Shown here: positions 1 through 9,017 of the stretch, one piece after another
Layout of the letters: every line of letters begins with the position of its first letter
Position numbering within the stretch: the first letter of the stretch is position 1
Assembly: GCA_031551865.1 (NCBI GenBank)
Contig: JAVBMY010000004.1
Location: forward strand, 248,001 to 312,000
DNA length: 64,000 bases
Direction: 5' to 3'
From: Rikenella sp031551865
GTDB lineage: Bacteria; Bacteroidota; Bacteroidia; Bacteroidales; Rikenellaceae
Notes under the pieces: generated by a model
Seen by the model: the letters and a program-made list of their open reading frames with translations, nothing else
Told to the model about the DNA's origin: nothing
The model's database searches: none
Position numbers and translations under genes: made by a program

Positions 1-1
1 C

Positions 2-352
2 ATCTTCGACCTGATGCTCACCAAACGCTGGGACAAGCCCGTCACCTTCTGGTACGGTGCCCGTTCGCTGCGCGAAGTGTTCTATCAGAAAGATTTCGAC
101 GGCATCGAAAAAGAGCACCCCAACTTCAAATACACTATAGCGCTTTCGGAACCTAAGGCCGAAGACCACTGGACCGGCCCTACCGGCTTCATCCACCAGG
201 TGATCTACGACCAGTACCTGAGCAAACACGAGGCTCCCGAAGATATTGAGTACTACCTCTGCGGCCCGCCGATGATGATCGACGCCGTGGTCAAGATGCT
301 CGACTCTCTCGGCGTACCGCCAGAAAATATCCTGTTCGACAACTTCGGATAG
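2..352 (+). CDS. nqrF: Na+-translocating NADH:quinone reductase subunit F, C-terminal part
   Basis: The reading frame is open from the window edge to TAG at 350-352, so only the last ~116 residues are seen. They match the end of NqrF, the FAD and 2Fe-2S subunit that takes electrons from NADH into the sodium-pumping NQR complex of the inner membrane. The visible part is the NADH-binding half of the ferredoxin-reductase domain, with the hallmark CGPPMM motif and the terminal ILFDNFG. The family usually ends with nqrF in the nqrABCDEF operon, which fits the non-operonic gap that follows. The 5' part lies outside the window. Confidence 0.93.
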   Translation: MFDLMLTKRWDKPVTFWYGARSLREVFYQKDFDGIEKEHPNFKYTIALSEPKAEDHWTGPTGFIHQVIYDQYLSKHEAPEDIEYYLCGPPMMIDAVVKMLDSLGVPPENILFDNFG

Positions 353-363
353 AATCCTCCCCC

Positions 364-471
364 CGTCATTGCGAGGAGTGCAAAGCACGGCGAAGCAATC
401 GCGTAATAGCCACACAAAGGCGACTTACCCGGTTGCTTCGTCAGTTTTTATAAAGCCGCATCGCCATGACA
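364..471. repeat. Family A2 intergenic inverted-repeat element
   Basis: Starts with CGTCATTGCGAGGAGTG and ends with CGCCATGAC, with GAAGCAATCGCG and GGTTGCTTCGTC inside as internal inverted parts. The same layout recurs at 9018-9196, 27684-27771 and 38572-38666. It lies directly behind nqrF and next to an A1 element. Confidence 0.7.
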
Positions 472-498
472 CACCCCGGGCTGAGAGCCCGTTCCTTA

Positions 499-605
499 TG
501 TGTCCTCCCGAGCGTAGCCCGGGGGAGCTATTCAGATACCAATCGTACTGGTTGCACGCAATAAAGTACCTGACCAGTTTCCCCGGCTACGCCCGGGATG
601 ACATA
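499..605. repeat. Family A1 intergenic inverted-repeat element
   Basis: Left arm 501-526 begins TGTCCTCCCGAGCGTAGCC. Right arm 580-603 ends GGCTACGCCCGGGATGACA. The arms are inverted with few mismatches and are separated by about 53 bases. A member of the GTCATCC-type family found across the window. Confidence 0.75.
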
Positions 606-637
606 GTTCTCCCCATATTCGAAAGGCGTGTTTTTTC

Positions 638-668
638 TTGCCGGATCAACGAAAAAACACTACCTTAG
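638..668 (+). promoter_or_regulatory. Bacteroidota-type promoter for gyrA
   Basis: TTG at 638-640, a 20-base spacer, then TACCTTAG at 661-668, close to the consensus TAnnTTTG. The gyrA start lies about 40 bases downstream. Assignment by motif only. Confidence 0.5.
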
Positions 669-706
669 CATTTTAATTCAGTGCACGAATACACCCCACC
701 CCCGCA

Positions 707-3301
707 ATGCAAGAAAAAGAAGAGATAGCAGGAATCGAGAACAACGACAACATAAACGCCGCCCTGGCTTCGGGTGACGGAGGCGACAACGAAGAACGCA
801 TCATAAAAGTCAACATCGAAGAGCAGATGAAGAGCGCCTACATCGACTACTCGATGTCGGTGATCGTGTCGCGCGCCCTGCCCGATGTCCGCGACGGGCT
901 CAAACCCGTACACCGCCGCGTACTCTACGGGATGGCTAACGAACTCAACCTCTACTCCGACCGCCCCTATAAGAAATCGGCCCGTATCGTGGGCGACGTG
1001 ATGGGTAAATTCCACCCCCACGGCGACTCTTCGATCTACGACACCATGGTGCGCATGGCGCAGCCCTGGTCGTTGCGCTACCCGCTGGTCGACGGACAGG
1101 GGAACTTCGGTTCGGTCGACGGCGACGGCGCCGCCGCCATGCGTTACACCGAGGCCCGCATGCGCAAGATCACCGACGAAGTGATGGCCGACATCGAGAA
1201 AGAGACCGTCGACCATGTGCTCAACTTCGACGACACCATTCCCGAGCCAACCGTCCTGCCCACGCGCATTCCCCTGCTGCTGGTCAACGGTACGGCAGGT
1301 ATCGCCGTCGGTATGGCCACCAACATGCCGCCCCATAACCTGAGCGACACCATCGACGCCACCATCGCCTACATCGACAACCCCGACATCGAGATTGACG
1401 AACTGATCGATATCATCAAAGCCCCCGACTTCCCCACCGGCGGCACCATCTACGGCTACGAAGGCGTCAAAGAAGCCTACCGTACCGGTCGGGGCCGCGT
1501 CGTGATCCGTTCAAAAACCGAAATCGAACACACCCCCAGCGGCCGCGAGTGCATCATCGTCAACGAGATCCCCTACATGGTCAACAAGGCCGAAACGATC
1601 AAAAAAATCGCCGACCTGATCAACGACAAAAAAATCGAAGGCATCTCGTACATCAACGACGAAAGCGACCGCCACGGCATGCGCATCGTCATCATCCTCA
1701 AGCAGGACGCCGTAGCCAGCGTCGTACTGAACAACCTGTTCAAATACACCCCGCTGCAATCCTCATTCTCGGTCAACAACATCGCCCTGGTCGACGGCCG
1801 CCCGCGCGCGCTGCACCTCAAGGAGCTGATTAAATACTTCGTCGAGCACCGCCACGACGTGATCCTGCGCCGCACCCGCTTCGACCTGCGTAAAGCCGAA
1901 GAGCGCGCCCATATCCTCGAAGGGCTGCTCATCGCGCAGGAGAACATCGACGAAGTGATCCGCATCATCCGCGCCGCCAAAAGCGTCGACGAAGCCAAAG
2001 AGAACCTCATCGCCCGCTTCGGCTTCAGCGACCTCCAGGCCCAGGCCATCGTCGACATGCGCCTGCGCGCCCTTACCGGTCTCGAACGCGGCAAGTTGCA
2101 AGCCGAATTCGACGAACTGACCAAACTCATCGCCCATTACAAAGAACTCCTCGCCAGCGAAGCCATGCAAATGGCCCTCATCAAAGATGAACTCGCTGAG
2201 ATCAAACAAAAATACGGCGACGAGCGCCGCACCGACATCGTATTCAGCTCGTCGGAATTCAACCCCGAAGACTTCTACGCCGACGACGACGTGGTGATCA
2301 CCATTTCACACATGGGCTACATCAAACGTACCCCGCTGGCCGAATACCGCACCCAAAGCCGCGGCGGCATCGGCAGCAAAGGCAGCTCGACCCGCGACGA
2401 AGATTTCATCGAACACCTCTACACCGCCACCATGCACAACACCATCCTCTTCTTCACCGAGAAAGGGCGCTGTTACTGGCTCAAAGTGTACGAGATCCCC
2501 GAAGGCACCCGCGCCTCGAAAGGCCGTGCGATCCAGAACGTCATCCAGATCGAACCCGACGACAAAGTGCGCGCCTACATCAACGTACAAAACCTCACCG
2601 ACAAAGAGTACGTCGACAACAACTACATCATCATGTGCACCCGCGACGGCGTGATCAAAAAGACCAGCCTCGAAGCCTACTCGCGCCCGCGCAGCACGGG
2701 AGTCAACGCCATCACCATCCGCGAAGGCGACGAACTGATCGACGCCTGCCTCACCAGCGGCAAATCGCAGGTCGTGATCGCCGCCCGCGAAGGCAAAGCC
2801 ATCCGTTTTGAAGAAGAGAAAGTACGCGCCATCGGCCGTACAGCCGCCGGTGTGCGCGGGATGAACCTCGACGAAGGTGATTCGGTGATCGGCATGCTCA
2901 CCATCGAGCCAGACCAAAAGGCCGAGATCCTCGTCGTATCCGAAAACGGCTACGGTAAACGCACCGACATCGACGACTACCGCATTACCGGCCGCGGCGG
3001 CAAAGGCGTGAAAACCATCCAGATCACCGAAAAGACCGGCGCCCTGATCTCCATCCAGGCCGTCAAAGACGACAACGACCTGATGATTATCAACCGCTCG
3101 GGCCTCACCATCCGCACTCCCGTCGAAGACATCCGCCAAACCGGCCGTGCCGCCCAGGGCGTAAGGATCATCAACCTGCGCGAGAGCGACTCCATCGCCA
3201 GCGTGATCGCCGTTCCCAAAAGCGAAGACGAAGAAACAACCGAGGGCGAAGGAACAGTCGCGGAGAACACTGACAGCAAGGTTACTACACCCCAAGAATA
3301 A
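707..3301 (+). CDS. gyrA: DNA gyrase subunit A
   Basis: At 864 residues it has the normal GyrA length. GyrA cuts and rejoins DNA so that the A2B2 gyrase can introduce negative supercoils. The winged-helix region holds RALPDVRDGLKPVHRR and the active-site tyrosine Y147 in AMRYTEARM. The quinolone-determining stretch HPHGDSSIYD keeps Ser108 and Asp112, the sensitive-type residues at E. coli positions 83 and 87. The C-terminal beta-pinwheel carries GRGGKGVKT, a GyrA box, which favours GyrA over ParC. The tail is acidic. The ATG at 707 follows the promoter motif with no Shine-Dalgarno. The next gene starts 56 bases downstream, perhaps by read-through. Confidence 0.97.
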   Translation: MQEKEEIAGIENNDNINAALASGDGGDNEERIIKVNIEEQMKSAYIDYSMSVIVSRALPDVRDGLKPVHRRVLYGMANELNLYSDRPYKKSARIVGDVMGKFHPHGDSSIYDTMVRMAQPWSLRYPLVDGQGNFGSVDGDGAAAMRYTEARMRKITDEVMADIEKETVDHVLNFDDTIPEPTVLPTRIPLLLVNGTAGIAVGMATNMPPHNLSDTIDATIAYIDNPDIEIDELIDIIKAPDFPTGGTIYGYEGVKEAYRTGRGRVVIRSKTEIEHTPSGRECIIVNEIPYMVNKAETIKKIADLINDKKIEGISYINDESDRHGMRIVIILKQDAVASVVLNNLFKYTPLQSSFSVNNIALVDGRPRALHLKELIKYFVEHRHDVILRRTRFDLRKAEERAHILEGLLIAQENIDEVIRIIRAAKSVDEAKENLIARFGFSDLQAQAIVDMRLRALTGLERGKLQAEFDELTKLIAHYKELLASEAMQMALIKDELAEIKQKYGDERRTDIVFSSSEFNPEDFYADDDVVITISHMGYIKRTPLAEYRTQSRGGIGSKGSSTRDEDFIEHLYTATMHNTILFFTEKGRCYWLKVYEIPEGTRASKGRAIQNVIQIEPDDKVRAYINVQNLTDKEYVDNNYIIMCTRDGVIKKTSLEAYSRPRSTGVNAITIREGDELIDACLTSGKSQVVIAAREGKAIRFEEEKVRAIGRTAAGVRGMNLDEGDSVIGMLTIEPDQKAEILVVSENGYGKRTDIDDYRITGRGGKGVKTIQITEKTGALISIQAVKDDNDLMIINRSGLTIRTPVEDIRQTGRAAQGVRIINLRESDSIASVIAVPKSEDEETTEGEGTVAENTDSKVTTPQE

Positions 3302-3357
3302 ACCCAAACGTACAATCACCGTCCAACCTAAACCAAGGACCAAAAAACCTTAACACA

Positions 3358-4671
3358 ATGAAAAAAGCACTATTACTGCTTGCTGCCGGCCTGATCAGCT
3401 TCTCGGCAAGCGCACAGAGCGCCAAAGACCTTGAGATCCTCAACAAACGCCTGGTGAAAAGCGACGCTACCGTAGCCGATGCCAAGAAAGCCAACCTTGC
3501 CGTAACATGGCTCGACCGCGCCGATGTGATGTACTCCGTCAGTAACTTCTACCTGGGCAAACTCGTAGCCGGTTACGGCATCGACCAGACCAAAATGATG
3601 ATCGGCGAGCCCAAATCTACTCAGGAAGTAGAAATCGAAGGCTCAACTTTCCAGAAGCTCACCTACGACAACTTCATCGTATACGTAGATTCGAACGACG
3701 AAATCGCCTCGTGGGAAGCCACCAAAGAGGTACGCCCCAACGCCCTTGACGAAGCCTATCAGGCCTTGGTGAAAGCCCACAAACTCGATGCCAATGCCTT
3801 TATGTCGAAAGGGTTCCTGGTTGCCGATAAAATCAACAACCAATATAAGACCAATGGGATGAACCTCTACAACATCGGCGACATCGCCGGTGCAGCCGAA
3901 GACTTTTCCCGCTCGATATCGATCAGCGAGATGGCCGGTGATGTCGACTCCGTGATGATCTACTACACCGGTATCGCCTACTACGAAGCCCAAAACTTCG
4001 AAAAAGCCTACGAATACATGAAGAAAGACCTCGATGCCGGTTACGACGACGAGGGCAACGTATCGTTCTACCTGGCCCTTATCCTTGGCGAACTGGGCAA
4101 ACCCGCCGATGCCATCCCCATTCTGGAACAAGCTATTGCTAAAAATCCCGAAAGCAGCCGTTTGATGACCCAACTCGTAAAAATCTGCATCGATACCAAG
4201 CAAGAACCCGATGCTATCGTGGAACTGCTGGCCAAAGCCCGGGCACTCGACCCCAAAAACGTTTCCCTTTCGCTGGTAGAAGGCAGTATGTGGATGGATC
4301 TCGGTAACAACGACAAATCCCTCGAAGCCTACAAACGAGTTCTTGAAATCGAGCCCGCCAACGTCACAGCCCTCTATACCATTGCCGTTATATACATCGA
4401 TAAAGGCAATGAAATTTCTAAACAAGCCGAGGCTCTTGACGTGAACGACATCAAAGGCTACAACGCAATGATCGAAAAAGCCGTCGTAGAATTCGACACC
4501 GCCACCGAATACCTCGAAAAGGCCCATACCGCCTCTCCCAAAGACCTCGACATCGTGAACCAACTGCGTGCCATTTACTACCCGCAAAAAGACGAGTCAC
4601 CCGAGAAAAAGGCACGTTTCGAATACTTCGACCAACTCTACGACAAACTGCAACAAGAGGCTGCCTTATAA
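3358..4671 (+). CDS. Exported TPR-repeat protein
   Basis: 437 residues. Residues 1-20 (MKKALLLLAAGLISFSASAQ) form a clear signal peptide cut before Ser-Ala-Lys, so it is probably periplasmic or surface located. From about residue 150 on it has several tetratricopeptide helices, for example the repeats around AYYEAQNFEKAYEYMKKDL and ALILGELGKPADAIPILEQA. TPRs bind partner proteins; the partner cannot be read from the sequence. It follows gyrA by 56 bases without a terminator, and a strong hairpin closes the unit at 4690-4743. Confidence 0.85.
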   Translation: MKKALLLLAAGLISFSASAQSAKDLEILNKRLVKSDATVADAKKANLAVTWLDRADVMYSVSNFYLGKLVAGYGIDQTKMMIGEPKSTQEVEIEGSTFQKLTYDNFIVYVDSNDEIASWEATKEVRPNALDEAYQALVKAHKLDANAFMSKGFLVADKINNQYKTNGMNLYNIGDIAGAAEDFSRSISISEMAGDVDSVMIYYTGIAYYEAQNFEKAYEYMKKDLDAGYDDEGNVSFYLALILGELGKPADAIPILEQAIAKNPESSRLMTQLVKICIDTKQEPDAIVELLAKARALDPKNVSLSLVEGSMWMDLGNNDKSLEAYKRVLEIEPANVTALYTIAVIYIDKGNEISKQAEALDVNDIKGYNAMIEKAVVEFDTATEYLEKAHTASPKDLDIVNQLRAIYYPQKDESPEKKARFEYFDQLYDKLQQEAAL

Positions 4672-4689
4672 TCCCCTAATCCAAGACCG

Positions 4690-4743
4690 CATCATACAAA
4701 AGCCGGTGTTTCCCGAATGGGAAACACCGGCTTTTGTATGATG
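4690..4743 (+). terminator. Strong hairpin after the TPR gene
   Basis: Perfect 25-base arms (4690-4714 and 4719-4743) with a 4-base loop GAAT. The 3' arm contains CTTTTG rather than a trailing T-run. It overlaps the -33 box of the next promoter. Confidence 0.75.
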
Positions 4744-4763
4744 AAGAATTATCCTTACATTTG
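4732..4763 (+). promoter_or_regulatory. Promoter for the first SPFH gene
   Basis: TTTTG at 4732-4736, 19 bases, then TACATTTG at 4756-4763. The -33 box lies inside the 3' arm of the preceding terminator hairpin. Confidence 0.65.
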
Positions 4764-4793
4764 AGAATATTCTAAAAACCCCTCAAAGACACC

Positions 4794-5690
4794 ATGGACG
4801 AAAACACGCTCTATTACATCATCGGCGGCATCGTCTTGCTGCTGTTTCTGTCAGGCATCAAGATTATCCGCCCCACCCACCGCGGCCTTATCGAGCGACT
4901 CGGGCGGTACCGCAAATTCGCCAATCCCGGCTTTCACTGGATCATCCCCGGCATCGACAAACTCTACCGCGTGAATACCACCGAACAGATGGTCGACGCC
5001 GAGCCCCAGGAGATCATCACCAACGACAACCTGAACGCCCGCGTCGACGCCCAGGTCTACTTCCGCGTGAAACCCAACGAAGAAGCCGTCAAGAACTCGA
5101 TGTATAACGTCGATAACTACCGCTGGCAAATCGTCAACCTTGCCCGCACCACCTTGCGCAACATCATTGGCACGATGACCCTCAAATCGGCCAATAGCGA
5201 GCGCGGTAAGATCAATCAGGAACTCCACAACACCCTGAGCGAAGAGACCCACGACTGGGGTATCGACATCGTGCGTACCGAGCTCAAAGAGATCGACCCG
5301 CCAAAAGACGTGCAGGACACCATGAACAAAGTGGTGAAGGCCGAAAACGAAAAGATCGCTGCCGTAGATTATGCCACCGCCGCCGAAACCGAGGCCGACG
5401 GGGTGAAGCGCGCCAAAATCAAAGAAGCCGAAGGCGTAAAACAGGCCAAGATACTACACGCCGAAGGCGAAGCCGAAGCCATCCGCCTGGTGAACGACGC
5501 TGCCGACAAATATTTCGTCGGCAACGCCCAACTGATGCGCAAACTCGAAACGCTCGAATCCTCACTCCGCAACAACGCCAAGATCATCGTGCCGTCCGAC
5601 TCCGAACTGGTCAACGTGATCGGCGAAATGTCCGGCGTGCTTCCCCTGCCCTCCAAGTCGGCCGAAAAAGCAGACAAGGCAAAAAAATAA
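4794..5690 (+). CDS. SPFH/band 7 membrane protein (stomatin/paraslipin type)
   Basis: 298 residues. One N-terminal transmembrane helix (about residues 6-22) is followed by IRPTHRGLIERLGRY and an SPFH domain, then an Ala/Glu-rich coiled coil (about 180-250) with repeated EAEGVKQAKI/HAEGEAEAIR units typical of stomatin-like proteins. This family forms large oligomers at membrane microdomains, often next to NfeD-type proteases; no NfeD gene is adjacent here. It has its own promoter and a downstream hairpin, so it is probably monocistronic. The ATG at 4794 is the first in frame after the promoter. Confidence 0.9.
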   Translation: MDENTLYYIIGGIVLLLFLSGIKIIRPTHRGLIERLGRYRKFANPGFHWIIPGIDKLYRVNTTEQMVDAEPQEIITNDNLNARVDAQVYFRVKPNEEAVKNSMYNVDNYRWQIVNLARTTLRNIIGTMTLKSANSERGKINQELHNTLSEETHDWGIDIVRTELKEIDPPKDVQDTMNKVVKAENEKIAAVDYATAAETEADGVKRAKIKEAEGVKQAKILHAEGEAEAIRLVNDAADKYFVGNAQLMRKLETLESSLRNNAKIIVPSDSELVNVIGEMSGVLPLPSKSAEKADKAKK

Positions 5691-5723
5691 ACACCGCCCG
5701 CATTGCGGAGCGCCCTTTTTTAG

Positions 5724-5757
5724 AACGCTTACGACAGAAATGCCGTAAGCGTTTGTT
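5724..5757 (+). terminator. Intrinsic terminator after SPFH gene
   Basis: Arms AACGCTTACG (5724-5733) and CGTAAGCGTT (5744-5753) around a 10-base loop, followed by a T-rich stretch. It lies between convergent genes, so it may act on both strands. Confidence 0.7.
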
Positions 5758-5842
5758 TTATATATTATGCCGTAAAACCATACGGCGAGTTATGTGAAAA
5801 TACGAAAAAAAGTGTAGATAGTCCGCTTTCTAATACGCCAAG

Positions 5843-6235
5843 TTACAAATCAGTTTTATGCTCTTTATTGCGGATACGCCGGCGAAGCAGCGTGTCGGCC
5901 ACCAGCAGGGCTATGGCCCCTGCTGATGTGATCAGCCATATCGGAGTTACGGTATCGGTTTGGATTTCGGGCATGGTGATCGCGGGCAGTGATATTTTTA
6001 TATCGAAATAGATGATCAGGAAAATCGCAATTCCCACAATCCCTGCTGCCATCGTTACACCGGCCCACACCATACCCCGCACATCGCTGCGGCGGGCACG
6101 ACGTGCATCGTGGCGCGCGGCGGCCTGCTGCACGATTCTGATCCGTAGCCTTTCGGGCATCTCTTCTGCGGGGAGCGCATGGAACAGTGCCTTCAGGCGG
6201 GTGTCTTCATGTGTATGATCTTCTGTCTGTTTCAT
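5843..6235 (-). CDS. Small membrane protein coupled to the ECF sigma factor, possible anti-sigma factor
   Basis: 130 residues. Residues 1-50 are hydrophilic and basic (ERLRIRIVQQAAARHDARR), followed by two predicted membrane helices (about 56-75 and 97-115). The start codon overlaps the stop of the ECF sigma gene upstream by ATGA, so the two are probably translated together. That arrangement, with a cytoplasmic N-terminus and membrane helices, is what many anti-sigma factors show. No zinc-binding anti-sigma motif (HxxxCxxC) is present, so the regulatory role is inferred from context only. Confidence 0.75.
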   Translation of the reverse strand: MKQTEDHTHEDTRLKALFHALPAEEMPERLRIRIVQQAAARHDARRARRSDVRGMVWAGVTMAAGIVGIAIFLIIYFDIKISLPAITMPEIQTDTVTPIWLITSAGAIALLVADTLLRRRIRNKEHKTDL

Positions 6236-6756
6236 CTTCCCTGCATATAAATATATAGTTTTTTGCGTATCCTGTGCAGTTTGACCTTTACATTGGCCTC
6301 GCTGAGGCCTGTGATGAGAGCGAGTTCGGCGACGCTTTTGTCCCGGTAGTAGAATAGCGTAATGAGCATCGCCTCGTCCGGGGGTAGTTCCTTCAGCGCT
6401 TTCTCCAGCAAATCCAGGCGCTGGTGGGGATCGGTATCGTCGGTGGTGTCGGGCAGCCGCGCCATCGCGCCTTCATCGCCCGATGCAAACTCCCTTTTCG
6501 GACGACGCACTTTCGAAACGGCCACGTTGTAGGCTATGCGGTAGATCCAGGTCGAAAGAGAACTGTCGCCCCTGTAGCGGTGGATATTATCGAACACCTT
6601 CATGAAGACGTCCTGCGTCAGTTCTTCGGCGTCCTCGCGGCTACCTACGATGCGCACGATGCTCGAAAAGACAGCCCCGCCGTAACGCTCCACCACGAGC
6701 GGGTAGTATTGCGTCCCGCCCTTGCGTATGCCCTCGATGATCCGTTGTTCGTCCAT
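6232..6756 (-). CDS. ECF-type RNA polymerase sigma factor
   Basis: 174 residues, the usual ECF size. Region 2 includes DAEELTQDVFMKVFDNI and STWIYRIAYNVA; region 4 includes LPPDEAMLITLFYYRDKSV and the helix-turn-helix ITGLSEANVKVKLHRIRKKL. ECF factors direct RNA polymerase to a small regulon when released from an anti-sigma factor. The coupled downstream membrane protein is the likely partner, and the divergent DUF6249 gene at 6935 may be a target (inference). The start is the ATG at 6756, which gives the standard N-terminus. Confidence 0.93.
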   Translation of the reverse strand: MDEQRIIEGIRKGGTQYYPLVVERYGGAVFSSIVRIVGSREDAEELTQDVFMKVFDNIHRYRGDSSLSTWIYRIAYNVAVSKVRRPKREFASGDEGAMARLPDTTDDTDPHQRLDLLEKALKELPPDEAMLITLFYYRDKSVAELALITGLSEANVKVKLHRIRKKLYIYMQGR

Positions 6757-6934
6757 GTAGTCCTGTCCAACCTGCTTTTCATGTATAGACGCAGCGTAAG
6801 AGTCTAAGTTACATATATTTCCACAAAAACAAATTTTTATTTTTTTGTGTAACCTTTAGCCGGCCCTCTCGTCAAAAGGGGCAAACGCAAGAAAAAAGAC
6901 AACACAAATAATAACCCTTAAAAACTTTTCAATT

Positions 6935-7327
6935 ATGATGGAATTTATCATGGTGCCCGCCATACTGGGTATTATCACTTACGGCGTTTACAAACTTTTT
7001 GAACTTTTCGCACGACGCAAGGAGCGCATGGCGATCATCGAAAAACTGGATTTTTCCAAAGGCGGTCTCCAAAGCCCGATCGATCTGAACCTCGGGGGAA
7101 GAGACAAATTCAACTCGCTCAAATTTGCCTGCCTGCTGTTGGGTCTGGGCGCAGGCTTGTTAGTGGGCTTTCTGATCTCCATAAACACCAATCTCTCCAG
7201 CATCGACACTTATCTGGATAATCGTGATATGACCGCCCTGGTTATCGGTTCATGTATACTGCTGTTCGGCGGTCTTGGACTCCTGGCCTCTTTCATCCTG
7301 GAGCAGATGCTCGGCAAGAAGAAGTAA
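6935..7327 (+). CDS. DUF6249-type small membrane protein
   Basis: 130 residues. An N-terminal membrane helix (about 4-22), a basic cytoplasmic stretch ERMAIIEKLDF, then two more helices (about 68-87 and 105-123). It resembles the DUF6249 family of Bacteroidota, from the start EFIMVPAILGIITYGVYKLFE and the following ARRKERM. Function unknown. It is divergent from the ECF sigma gene across a 178-base AT-rich gap, a layout in which the sigma factor often controls the neighbour. Confidence 0.75.
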   Translation: MMEFIMVPAILGIITYGVYKLFELFARRKERMAIIEKLDFSKGGLQSPIDLNLGGRDKFNSLKFACLLLGLGAGLLVGFLISINTNLSSIDTYLDNRDMTALVIGSCILLFGGLGLLASFILEQMLGKKK

Positions 7328-7370
7328 CATCAGGTTAGGTTTACGGGCGGTCGAAACAGGCTTCCCCCTT

Positions 7371-7412
7371 ATGTCATCCTGACTGCGAGGCATCTCGCAG
7401 TCAGGATGACAT
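7371..7412. terminator. Perfect palindrome resembling a short family A1 element
   Basis: 19-base perfect arms (7371-7389 and 7394-7412) with loop GCAT. The outer sequence ATGTCATCCTGA is that of family A1. It is followed by TTTATTT, so it can serve as terminator for the DUF6249 gene. Confidence 0.65.
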
Positions 7413-7473
7413 TTTATTTACACGTTTTGCAGCCGGAAGCCGGCGCCCGAAAACGCAAATAGGTATTAGTACC

Positions 7474-7504
7474 TTTGGGGAGTGGTCCCGTTTTTGTATC
7501 TTTA
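7474..7504 (+). promoter_or_regulatory. Promoter for sufB
   Basis: TTTG at 7474-7477, a 19-base spacer and TATCTTTA at 7497-7504. The same TTTG is also the end of another -7-like box, TACCTTTG (7470-7477). With the lower box in use the transcript would start only a few bases before the ATG at 7515. Confidence 0.55.
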
Positions 7505-7514
7505 CGCACCAGAT

Positions 7515-8987
7515 ATGAAAGAGCAGGACGACATACTGACCCACGTCGACAGCGACTACCAATACGGATTCACCAGCGACATCGCCACCGATACCCTGGC
7601 ACCCGGCCTCACCGAGCAGACCGTGCGCGACATCTCGGCCCTCAAAAGCGAGCCCGAGTGGATGCTCGACTTCCGCCTGCGCGCTTTCGCCCGTTGGCAA
7701 CAAATGGAACAGCCCGACTGGGCCCACCTCGACCTGCCCGAAGTCGACTTCCAGAAGATCATCTACTACGCCGCCCCGAAGGCCAAGCCCGAACTCGAAT
7801 CCGTCGACGATATCGACCCCGAACTCAAGGCCACCTTCGACAAACTCGGCATCCCGCTCGACGAGCAAAAGATCCTCGCCAACGTCAAGGACAACCACGA
7901 AACCACCGGAGTCGCCATCGACGCCGTGATCGACTCCGTATCAGTCAAAACCACCTTCAGCAAAGAGCTGGCCGAACGAGGAATTATCTTCTGTTCGTTC
8001 TCCGAAGCTGTGCGCGAGCATCCCGAACTCGTGCAAAAATACCTCGGCAGCGTCGTCCCCCACACCGATAACTTCTATGCAGCGCTGAACTCCGCCGTAT
8101 TCTCCGACGGATCGTTCTGCTATATCCCTCCGGGCATTCGCTGTCCGATGGAACTGTCGACCTATTTCCGCATCAACGCTGCCGGCACCGGCCAGTTCGA
8201 ACGTACGCTGATCGTGGCCGACGAAGGTGCCTACGTAAGCTACCTCGAAGGTTGCACGGCCCCCATCCGCGACGAGAACCAACTGCACGCCGCCGTGGTC
8301 GAAATCATCGTCGAACGAGAAGCCGAAGTCAAATACTCCACCGTCCAGAACTGGTACCCCGGCGACCGCACGACCGGTAAAGGCGGCGTGCTGAACTACG
8401 TGACCAAGCGCGGCCTGTGCCGCGGCTTCCGCTCGAAACTCTCGTGGACCCAGGTCGAGACCGGCTCGGCCGTCACCTGGAAATACCCCAGCTGCGTGCT
8501 GCAGGGCGACGAAAGCATCGGCGAGTTCTACTCCGTGGCCATGATCAACGGCAAGCAACAGGCCGATACCGGTACCAAGATGATCCACCTGGGGCGCAAC
8601 ACCCGTTCGCGGATCGTGTCGAAAGGCATCTCGGCGGGTGAGAGCCAGAACAGCTACCGCGGGCTCGTCAAAGTGGCTCCCAAAGCCGAAGGGTCGCGCA
8701 ATTATTCGCAGTGCGACTCGCTACTGATCGGCTCGAAATGCGGCGCCCACACCTTCCCCTACGTCGAAGTACGCAACCCCGGCAGTACCGTCGAGCACGA
8801 AGCCACCACCTCGCGCATCGGCGAGGAGCAGCTCATGTACTGCCGCCAGCGCGGCATCCCGGCCGAACAGGCCGTAGGGCTGATCGTCAACGGATACGCC
8901 AAAGAAGTACTGCTGCAACTACCCATGGAGTTCGCCGTCGAAGCGCAGAAACTACTTGCCATCAACCTCGAAGGATCGGTAGGATAA
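7515..8987 (+). CDS. sufB: Fe-S cluster assembly scaffold protein SufB
   Basis: 490 residues from ATG 7515; an in-frame ATG at 7482 would add 11 residues that lie over the promoter, so I reject it. SufB with SufC and SufD forms the SufBC2D complex on which iron-sulfur clusters are built in the cytosol. Family stretches are clear: SYLEGCTAPIRDENQLHAAV, GDRTTGKGGVLNYVTKRG, and the C-terminal EHEATTSRIGEEQLMYCRQR, which contains a conserved cysteine. sufC and sufD follow but only after two unrelated genes. A 311-base repeat-rich gap separates sufB from those. Confidence 0.96.
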   Translation: MKEQDDILTHVDSDYQYGFTSDIATDTLAPGLTEQTVRDISALKSEPEWMLDFRLRAFARWQQMEQPDWAHLDLPEVDFQKIIYYAAPKAKPELESVDDIDPELKATFDKLGIPLDEQKILANVKDNHETTGVAIDAVIDSVSVKTTFSKELAERGIIFCSFSEAVREHPELVQKYLGSVVPHTDNFYAALNSAVFSDGSFCYIPPGIRCPMELSTYFRINAAGTGQFERTLIVADEGAYVSYLEGCTAPIRDENQLHAAVVEIIVEREAEVKYSTVQNWYPGDRTTGKGGVLNYVTKRGLCRGFRSKLSWTQVETGSAVTWKYPSCVLQGDESIGEFYSVAMINGKQQADTGTKMIHLGRNTRSRIVSKGISAGESQNSYRGLVKVAPKAEGSRNYSQCDSLLIGSKCGAHTFPYVEVRNPGSTVEHEATTSRIGEEQLMYCRQRGIPAEQAVGLIVNGYAKEVLLQLPMEFAVEAQKLLAINLEGSVG

Positions 8988-9017
8988 GCAGCCGCGGCAC
9001 ATAGCGATTTTTTATAT

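Noticed and set aside
369..668. Open frame of 99 codons between nqrF and gyrA
   Set aside because: It runs through the A2 and A1 repeat elements and the gyrA promoter; codon usage and translation do not resemble a protein.
707..3301. ParC (topoisomerase IV) instead of GyrA
   Set aside because: The C-terminal GRGGKG GyrA box and full six-blade length favour GyrA.
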